Positions 5,917-10,413 of a DNA stretch of 10,413 nucleotides are shown piece by piece. The stretch is from contig PNBP01000181.1 in assembly GCA_003136075.1 (NCBI GenBank), forward strand, positions 1 through 10,413, in the 5' to 3' direction. The notes beneath the pieces are model-generated. The model saw only the letters and a program-made list of their open reading frames with translations, searched no databases and was not told where the DNA came from. The translations under genes were made by a program, and so were the position numbers. How positions within the stretch are numbered: the first letter of the stretch is position 1; each line of letters opens with the position of its first letter. Source of the DNA: Methanoregula sp. (lineage in GTDB: Archaea; Halobacteriota; Methanomicrobia; Methanomicrobiales; Methanospirillaceae).

Positions 5917-7032
5917 ATGCCATCATCAGGCAAAAAGACCAGAAGCGTGCCTCTTTATTTATCCATGCTTGAAAAGGCACGTAAGTCGCCTATTACCATC
6001 AGGAGGTACCGGGATGCATTGGCCGGGTACGCACGGTACCTCAATGTGCCGCTTGATGAGTTACACCGGCACGCAACTGCGGAGAACTTTATCGAATACC
6101 TGGACACTCCCGAGTTTAAAACCCTCGCGCCGAATACTCGCCGGGCTATTCTATCGGCAATCTCCCGTTACATGAAACTCAATGGCACCGAATTTGACGA
6201 GCTGGAGCTTGCGGTAGTGCGTGTCCGGGCGCCCGAAACCCGACAGGACAAACCCCTCTCGCTTGACACCCTGCAGAAGATGATGGATCTCGCTGATACC
6301 CAGATGAAAGCTGTAATCGCATTTTTGGTATCTACCGGTGCCCGGGCGGGGGAAACCTCGCAGATTCTCTTGTCTGATGCACGCGGGGATGTGATAACCA
6401 TCCGCAACGAGATCGCCAAGAACGGGCGGGGCGGCCGGGTCTTCCTGAACGCGGAGGCGCGGGAATACCTCGACCTATGGCTCAAGGAGCGGGATCGCTG
6501 GATCGCGGAAGCGGACCAAAAGGTAAAGAACATCGGCAGGGCCCGGCCAAAAGATGACGGGCGTCTCTTTGCCTGCTCATATAGCAACATCTCGCAACGG
6601 TTCTCAGATCTGTACCGGAGCGCGGATGGTGAGACGAGCACCACACTTAACGGGCAGCGGGGAATGAATACCCCGCACTCCTGCCGGGCATATTTCCGCA
6701 CGCATGCCGCAACCACAATGGGGATAGATCTTGTGGAAGGGATTATGCGGCATACGGGGTATCTCAATGCCGCATATGTTCGTATGACCGATGAGGAAAA
6801 AGAGAGGCTGTTCCATGAAGGAGAGCACGTTCTTTACATCACCCGGGCCGATCACCGTATCCAGGTGGGGAAATTAACTGAATTGGAACGGGAGATAGAA
6901 ACTTTAAAAGCAAAACAGGCAGAGCAGAATCGTGTGAAAACTATTGCGAATCAAACATATCTGAATAATGCCAATGATCCTGAATTTGTGAAGGCCGTGG
7001 CGAAGGCTATGATCGAGCTAAAAAAGAAATAA
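5917..7032 (+). CDS. Tyrosine recombinase / integrase
   Basis: Site-specific recombinase expected to insert and excise the element. Residues about 10-92 form the N-terminal SAM-like core-binding domain; 112-310 the catalytic domain. The catalytic residues can be read in order: Arg143 (TGARAGE), Lys168 in the beta-hairpin (AKNGRGGRV), His254 and Arg257 (PHSCR), His279 (MRHTG) and Tyr287 (NAAYVRM). All are intact, so the enzyme is probably active. Residues 315-371 are a charged coiled coil (LTELEREIETLKAKQAEQNR) plus tail beyond the usual end of the family, possibly for oligomerisation. GC falls in this tail compared with the catalytic core. The gene is continuous, not split as in SSV-type elements. 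It ends 4 bases from the convergent 239-residue gene. Confidence 0.95.
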   Translation: MPSSGKKTRSVPLYLSMLEKARKSPITIRRYRDALAGYARYLNVPLDELHRHATAENFIEYLDTPEFKTLAPNTRRAILSAISRYMKLNGTEFDELELAVVRVRAPETRQDKPLSLDTLQKMMDLADTQMKAVIAFLVSTGARAGETSQILLSDARGDVITIRNEIAKNGRGGRVFLNAEAREYLDLWLKERDRWIAEADQKVKNIGRARPKDDGRLFACSYSNISQRFSDLYRSADGETSTTLNGQRGMNTPHSCRAYFRTHAATTMGIDLVEGIMRHTGYLNAAYVRMTDEEKERLFHEGEHVLYITRADHRIQVGKLTELEREIETLKAKQAEQNRVKTIANQTYLNNANDPEFVKAVAKAMIELKKK

Positions 7033-7036
7033 TATT

Positions 7037-7756
7037 TTATCCGATCCCGGAGATGAGTTTGTTTGCCATTTCTCGGACGGCCCCCTCTACATCAATACCC
7101 CCACAATGTTCAGATAAGAGAAGTTTGGCAGCCTCGAGATAAATTCCTTGTTTGAAGTGTTTGTCTTCCAGCCCATTCTTATATTCAATAAGTTTTTCTT
7201 TCGACGCAAATATATCAATAGTTTCATTTAAATAAATACCAGGAACCCGGTATGAGGTGGGTTTTTTTCCATATTTTTTTTCCCGTTCGGTTGCTTCTTT
7301 TCGCTCAATTAATTTATTTTTTTGAAGGTCCTCGAGGATTTTGTAAAAGGTGGACTCGTTGGGGATCTTCTTACCGGTTTTTTCCAACATCGCTTTATTG
7401 AGACCTTCGCGTTCTTTTCCCCGAGGGAGAACATTGCTTTGTTGATTCTTTTTGTAAAAACTAAATTTTTCGTCGTTAGATAGGACCAGATCGTTTTTTA
7501 GCGTAGTCAAAGAAATCCATCCGATGTGAGTGCCATATCCTCTACTGATCAGACCGAGATTCCCTTCGTTGGGGTGGTTTGGTAAATCCTCCTCGAATTT
7601 TTTTGACAGGTAATCCAGGATATCCAAGGAATATTGACGGGTTTCCTCTTTTTTTCGGGAACTTAAAAAATTATCAAAAGTCTGCTTTTCAAGCCCCCGT
7701 CGAGAGAAAATAGGAACCTGAACACCATGAAGTTTAATCGTCTCAAAATCTTTCAA
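7037..7756 (-). CDS. Unrecognised 239-residue protein with probable winged helix; candidate element regulator
   Basis: Family not recognised. Residues about 114-176 look like a winged helix: helix REGLNKAMLEKTGK, recognition helix NESTFYKILEDLQKNKLI (133-150), then a strongly basic wing (ERKEATEREKKYGKKPTSYR). Residues 30-58 are a charged helical stretch and 185-235 a helical tail. The protein is lysine-rich with no membrane segment. The start is TTG at 7756: an in-frame TAG lies directly upstream, GGAG at 7767-7770 is ten bases before it, and the first in-frame ATG would remove about half the protein. The gene is markedly AT-rich (28-30% GC in two 60-base rows I counted, 47% in a third) against clearly GC-rich neighbours. 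Convergent with the integrase and divergent from the ribbon-helix-helix operon, it sits where a lysogeny-type repressor would be; that role is inference. Confidence 0.75.
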   Translation of the reverse strand: MKDFETIKLHGVQVPIFSRRGLEKQTFDNFLSSRKKEETRQYSLDILDYLSKKFEEDLPNHPNEGNLGLISRGYGTHIGWISLTTLKNDLVLSNDEKFSFYKKNQQSNVLPRGKEREGLNKAMLEKTGKKIPNESTFYKILEDLQKNKLIERKEATEREKKYGKKPTSYRVPGIYLNETIDIFASKEKLIEYKNGLEDKHFKQGIYLEAAKLLLSEHCGGIDVEGAVREMANKLISGIG

Positions 7757-7824
7757 CTAATTTCAACTCCAAGATAATGTTTCTCTTTTGAGGTAATATA
7801 ACTGTGTTATTATACGATTATCTC
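7757..7824. promoter_or_regulatory. Divergent promoter with symmetric arms, candidate genetic switch
   Basis: A central GGTAATATAAC element (7792-7802) reads as a TATA box on both strands. About 25 bases to the right lies the ATG of the ribbon-helix-helix gene (leaderless); about 25 bases to the left lies the predicted start of the 239-residue gene's short leader. AGATAAT (7772-7778) and ATTATCT (7817-7823) are exact inverted copies whose midpoint (7797.5) falls on the TATA centre, so one arm covers each predicted transcription start. Confidence 0.55.
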
Positions 7825-7983
7825 ATGACAAAAATTCCCGTTTCCATTACGATGGATGAAAATCTTCTGACCGCGATTGACACAGTTCGTCCGCCAGTAA
7901 CCTCTCGTTCGGCTGCAATCGAAGAATTGGTGCTCCGGGGTCTTGAGGCAGGCACAAGGGGGTCTGATGAAACCCATCGTTGA
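7825..7983 (+). CDS. Ribbon-helix-helix DNA-binding protein, 52 residues
   Basis: First gene of the plus-strand operon. Residues 3-10 form the ribbon strand (KIPVSITM), 11-21 helix A (DENLLTAIDTV) and 27-42 helix B (SRSAAIEELVLRGLEAG), the standard CopG/Arc-type pattern, in which a dimer inserts a two-stranded sheet into the major groove. The polar alternate residues Lys3, Ser7 and Thr9 of the strand are the likely base contacts. There is no ribosome site in front of the ATG; a TATA element 27 bases upstream makes a leaderless mRNA likely. Most likely role: repressor of its own divergent promoter or copy-number/antitoxin-like control. Its 3' end overlaps the next gene by 17 bases. Confidence in the fold is good, in the target only moderate. 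Confidence 0.82.
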   Translation: MTKIPVSITMDENLLTAIDTVRPPVTSRSAAIEELVLRGLEAGTRGSDETHR

Positions 7984-8128
7984 TCGCGGCGTTGTGGAGA
8001 CGCTGGACGACCTGCACCGTGCAATCTTCGCTGTAATGGAAGAGCGCGGAGAGGTCATCATCAGGGAAAAGTTCGCACGAACTCCAGGCAACGTTGAGGT
8101 AAACCATGGTACTCCCATTCGATCCTAA
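7967..8128 (+). CDS. Unrecognised small protein, 53 residues
   Basis: Second gene of the operon, starting inside the ribbon-helix-helix gene (17-base overlap). The ATG at 7967 follows AAGGGGGT by three bases; an in-frame TTG at 7943 would add eight residues but has no better ribosome site. The N-terminal 35 residues are predicted helical and acidic/basic mixed (ETLDDLHRAIFAVMEERGEVIIREKF); the tail is polar. No membrane segment, no cysteines, no motif I recognise. The reading frame is supported by packing and overlap with neighbours rather than homology. Confidence 0.6.
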   Translation: MKPIVDRGVVETLDDLHRAIFAVMEERGEVIIREKFARTPGNVEVNHGTPIRS

Positions 8129-8294
8129 TCTGATCCCACGGACCCGAAGAGGGGCTGAATGTCTTATTGAGAGCGCCGGCGGTAACCTCTCTCTTCTCAA
8201 TGATGCACAACTGCTGGCGATAAAAGAATTGTACCGGCTTGACGATGACCGCACTGTCGAACAGCTCATAAAAGACGGTGAGGTGTTGCCATGA
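8106..8294 (+). CDS. Unrecognised small protein, 62 residues
   Basis: Third gene, overlapping the previous one by 23 bases and the next by 4 (ATGA). The start is well supported: GAGGT at 8096-8100 is five bases before the ATG. The first 15 residues are proline/arginine-containing (VLPFDPNLIPRTRRG); the rest reads as two short helices (LSLLNDAQLLAIKELYRL, DRTVEQLIKDGEVL). Acidic overall toward the C-terminus. No family recognised. The pattern would suit a small protein-binding adaptor, but that is only a guess from size and position. Confidence 0.65.
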   Translation: MVLPFDPNLIPRTRRGAECLIESAGGNLSLLNDAQLLAIKELYRLDDDRTVEQLIKDGEVLP

Positions 8295-8473
8295 AACCTC
8301 CGATGACCTGGTGGAGAGTATGGACCATCATATGGCACGTTAAAGCCAACGGCTCGCGTTACACACGAGGGCAGTTGAAGTATCTTCGTGATGAGATCAC
8401 GCGGATGGACCAGTACCAGCGGCAACGATTCCGCCAGGAATGTGCCGGTGTCCTCGTGAGGTGTCCGGCATGA
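8291..8473 (+). CDS. Unrecognised small basic protein, 60 residues
   Basis: Fourth gene, joined to both neighbours by ATGA overlaps, implying coupled translation. GAGGTG at 8280-8285 is five bases before the ATG. The N-terminus is tryptophan-rich (MTWWRVWTIIWHVK, four Trp between residues 7 and 15) and could pack on a membrane or a partner; it is too short and too followed by charge to call a signal peptide. Residues 20-52 are basic and helical (YTRGQLKYLRDEITRMDQYQRQRFRQE), compatible with nucleic-acid binding. Two cysteines (Cys51, Cys58) lie near the end. Family unknown. Confidence 0.65.
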   Translation: MKPPMTWWRVWTIIWHVKANGSRYTRGQLKYLRDEITRMDQYQRQRFRQECAGVLVRCPA

Positions 8474-8613
8474 AAGCCGTTATCATTCTCTCGGGTGACG
8501 ACAGCGCGGACGCCCATTGTGCCATCGGTGAGATGTGCGATATCGCAAAAGGGTATGGCGTCGCGGTTGTGGTGCCTTTCATCGAAGAGCATGACACCCC
8601 GGAGGCGCACTGA
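8470..8613 (+). CDS. Unrecognised small protein, 47 residues
   Basis: Fifth gene, missed by a 60-residue cutoff. It starts within the previous stop (ATGA) and its own stop shares an A with the next start (TGATG). GAGGTG at 8458-8463 is six bases before the ATG. The sequence reads strand-helix-strand: KAVIILSGDD, then ADAHCAIGEMCDIAKGYG, then VAVVVPFIEE. That is one Rossmann-like unit, with an SGDD turn after strand 1 and two cysteines (17, 23) six apart in the helix. Too short for a complete Rossmann domain; it may dimerise. No function can be assigned. Confidence 0.65.
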   Translation: MKAVIILSGDDSADAHCAIGEMCDIAKGYGVAVVVPFIEEHDTPEAH

Positions 8614-8801
8614 TGCCCGAGACGATTACAACGAGGCAGCAGTATGGTGACTCAATCACCATCGGGCGCGTAAGCAAAGGCGGCGAGCTCAAAATATACC
8701 TGGATGCCGATGACCTCGCCGGAGCGCAGCGACGTATCGATAATATAGTGGCAGCCCGGCAGTATCTCCTGCAGAAACTCGGGGGTGCACTTGACGCTTA
8801 A
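8613..8801 (+). CDS. Unrecognised small protein, 62 residues
   Basis: Sixth gene, starting in TGATG with GGAGG at 8601-8605 seven bases upstream. Residues 1-32 are strand-rich (GDSITIGRVSKGGELKIYLD) and 33-60 form a long helix (DDLAGAQRRIDNIVAARQYLLQKLGGAL) that could dimerise. No membrane segment or cysteine. It sits directly before the helicase gene, whose possible earlier starts overlap its end, so a helper role in replication is conceivable, though nothing in the sequence proves it. Confidence 0.65.
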   Translation: MPETITTRQQYGDSITIGRVSKGGELKIYLDADDLAGAQRRIDNIVAARQYLLQKLGGALDA

Positions 8802-8859
8802 TCTCGATCGTGAGTGTGGAGCGGCCTTTACAGACCCGGGCCGGTTCGGTGAAGCTCTG

Positions 8860-10413
8860 ATGCTGAAAAAGATCCTGGCGGAACGTGAACAGGAGATATG
8901 CGAAGCTGAAGTAAAACCGGCAGAGTCCAAACCGGAGCCGGGGGCAGCACCAGAGCCGGTGGCGGTAACCGCACAAGGGACGAAGGGCGCACCGGCGGCC
9001 AACATCTGGCAGTTTGATCCGGTACATCACCGGCTGGTTCTTTCCGAGGTCGAGGTGGACCGGCAGAACCGCAAAAGCCTGCAGTGCAAAGAGTTTTCCC
9101 GGTCCGATCTTGGCAACGCACAGCGGTTTTCCCTACGGTTTGGACGGGACACCCGGTACTGTTACTCATTCAATACCTGGTATATCTGGGACGGGAGACG
9201 GTGGGGTCGGGATAATTCCGGGCTGATATCCGAATTTGGCAAGGATGTTGTCTTCCGGCTTGGCGATGAGGCCCCCCTTTACGAATTTGACTTCGAACGG
9301 GCTGCAGCGTTCAAATGGGCGGCAAGCAGCCAGTCAAAAAGCGCGATCGAGAACCTTGTCGCACTCTCCCGCTCATCGCTTCCAATATCACCAGATGAAC
9401 TCGACCGGGATCCGCACCTGTTCAGCACCACGAACGGCACATTGAACCTTTCCACGATGGAGTTCAGGGAGCACCGGCAGCAGGACTTTATCACAAAACT
9501 GGCCGGTGTGGAGTATGACCACCAAGCTGACTGCCCTCTCTGGCAGGACCACCTGCAGCTGGTGTTCAACAACGATATCGAATTTATAAAAGGTTTCCAG
9601 GAGATATGCGGGTATTCCCTCATCCACGGTAACCCGGAGCAGCTCATGTTTATCCTGCACGGGACCGGCAAAAACGGTAAGAGCGTTACCCTTGAAACGC
9701 TCGCCCATGTGTGGGGTGAGTATGCGGTCAACATCGCACCGGAAAGCCTGATGAAGCGCAGGAATAATGACGGCCCGCGTGGGGATATCGCCCGGATCGC
9801 TGGTGCCCGGCTCATTACTTCATCTGAAGGTGAAGACGGGGCCCGGCTGTCCGAGTCAATTGTAAAAATGCTTACCGGCGGCGACCGCGTAACGGTCCGG
9901 AACCTTTACGAGAGGGAATTTGAGTTCACACCCGCGGGAAAGATCTGGTTATCGACAAACCACAAGCCCGTGATTCTCGGAACCGATATCGCAATCTGGC
10001 GGCGTCTCTGGTTAATCCCATTTACCGTTACCATCACCGATGAAAAGAGGGATGCTCATATCGTGGAGAAACTCACCCGCGAAGGTTCGGGGATCCTGAA
10101 CTGGTGTCTTGTCGGCTTGAACCGTTACCTGGCAAACGGCAAACTTCCCCAACCGGCGCGTATCACCGAGGCATCGGAAACCTACCGGGACGAAAGTGAC
10201 ATCCTCGGAGAGTTCATCACGGACCGGTGCACCATGCAGGGTGAGGTACCGCGGCGCAGCCTGCTTGCTGAGTACAAAGCCTGGTGCATTGATGTTAACG
10301 AGAAACCCGTTTCAAGCAGGAGATTTGCAGCGCTCCTGCGCGACCGTGGAGTGACCGAACGGAAAACAAACGGTACACGCAACTGGGTTGGAATCGGTCT
10401 TGCTGGGCAGGTG
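8860..10413 (+). CDS. D5/P4-type superfamily 3 helicase (phage/plasmid primase-helicase family), 3' end outside window
   Basis: Replicative DNA helicase of the element; 518 residues visible with no stop. Residues 19-48 are a Pro/Glu/Ala-rich linker. Residues 83-130 carry the D5 N-terminal region (DLGNAQRF, then YIWDGRRW). The helicase core has Walker A GTGKNGKS (268-275), Walker B-like LITSSEGE (318-325), motif C WLSTNHKP (363-370) with sensor Asn367, and Arg381/Arg382 as finger candidates. The C-terminal part (about 430-515: EFITDRC, LLAEYKAW, TRNWVGI) matches the family's terminal winged helix, so the true stop should be close. No archaeo-eukaryotic primase domain precedes the core. ATG 8860 has GGTGA seven bases upstream; in-frame GTG 8785 and TTG 8791 would overlap the preceding gene and are possible starts adding 25 or 23 residues. 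Confidence 0.92.
   Translation, partial: MLKKILAEREQEICEAEVKPAESKPEPGAAPEPVAVTAQGTKGAPAANIWQFDPVHHRLVLSEVEVDRQNRKSLQCKEFSRSDLGNAQRFSLRFGRDTRYCYSFNTWYIWDGRRWGRDNSGLISEFGKDVVFRLGDEAPLYEFDFERAAAFKWAASSQSKSAIENLVALSRSSLPISPDELDRDPHLFSTTNGTLNLSTMEFREHRQQDFITKLAGVEYDHQADCPLWQDHLQLVFNNDIEFIKGFQEICGYSLIHGNPEQLMFILHGTGKNGKSVTLETLAHVWGEYAVNIAPESLMKRRNNDGPRGDIARIAGARLITSSEGEDGARLSESIVKMLTGGDRVTVRNLYEREFEFTPAGKIWLSTNHKPVILGTDIAIWRRLWLIPFTVTITDEKRDAHIVEKLTREGSGILNWCLVGLNRYLANGKLPQPARITEASETYRDESDILGEFITDRCTMQGEVPRRSLLAEYKAWCIDVNEKPVSSRRFAALLRDRGVTERKTNGTRNWVGIGLAGQV

Larger units (their letters stand above)
5853..10413. mobile_element. Left part of an integrated virus or plasmid (continues past the right edge)
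   Basis: Integrase, divergent regulators, a dense run of tiny overlapping genes and a D5/P4-type helicase in this order are typical of archaeal proviruses and integrated plasmids. The left boundary is placed between the winged-helix gene stop (5852) and the integrase start (5917). No tRNA gene or duplicated target sequence is visible, and the right end is outside the window, so boundaries and attachment site are not established. No capsid, terminase or portal gene is seen here, so virus versus plasmid cannot be decided. Confidence 0.7.

Noticed and set aside
6168-6767. 199-residue open frame antisense to the integrase
   Set aside because: Arg/Ser-rich shadow of the GC-rich catalytic region, with no domain or start signals.
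7847-8425. 192-residue minus-strand open frame across the small-gene operon
   Set aside because: The plus-strand frames have consecutive ribosome sites and ATGA-type overlaps; this one has neither start signals nor a plausible protein.
9279-9815. 178-residue open frame antisense to the helicase
   Set aside because: It overlaps the conserved Walker A region on the other strand; low-complexity Arg/Ser content marks it as a shadow.
1-10413. CRISPR array, rRNA, insertion sequence or toxin-antitoxin pair
   Set aside because: No regularly spaced repeats, ribosomal RNA sequence or transposase was seen. The ribbon-helix-helix protein is followed by a 53-residue protein with no recognisable toxin motif, so an antitoxin call is not supported.

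Overview
The window looks like a methanogenic archaeon of the Methanomicrobiales (Methanoregula-like). This rests on an archaeal TATA-binding protein gene, TTTATATA-type promoters, GGAGGTG ribosome sites and protein style, and is inference without a search. Bases 1-5852 read as host chromosome. Bases from about 5853 to the right edge read as the left part of an integrated virus or plasmid that continues beyond the window.

Host part. A divergent pair handles acetate and acyl-CoA energy metabolism. On the minus strand is a 687-residue fused NDP-forming acyl-CoA synthetase (194-2257), with the ATP-grasp half first and the CoA-binding half second. On the plus strand is a complete AMP-forming acetate-CoA ligase (2590-4485). 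The 332-base region between them holds candidate TATA elements, a 14-bp palindrome and a 7-bp-arm inverted repeat. The general transcription factor TBP follows (4709-5272). Its promoter carries two perfect TTTATATA boxes facing opposite ways in one 19-bp palindrome. A small winged-helix regulator (5478-5852) comes next, with an inverted repeat in its upstream region.

Mobile part. An intact tyrosine integrase (5917-7032) lies behind an 18-bp palindrome and a TATA box spaced for a leaderless mRNA. It converges, with a 4-base gap, on an AT-rich gene for a 239-residue probable DNA-binding protein (7037-7756, minus, TTG start). That gene is divergent from a tightly packed plus-strand operon starting at 7825. 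The operon encodes a 52-residue ribbon-helix-helix protein, five unrecognised proteins of 47-62 residues, and a D5/P4-type superfamily 3 helicase that runs off the right edge. Five of these seven genes are too short to be picked up by a 60-residue cutoff or need their starts reassigned.

How it may work. The 68-base divergent promoter at 7757-7824 has a nearly symmetrical TATA element at its centre and one AGATAAT arm over each predicted transcription start. With a regulator gene on either side, it has the layout of a lysogeny-type switch: one direction makes the 239-residue protein, the other makes the ribbon-helix-helix protein, the small proteins and the replication helicase. This is a hypothesis from layout and sequence symmetry only. 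I see no tRNA, rRNA, CRISPR array or insertion sequence.
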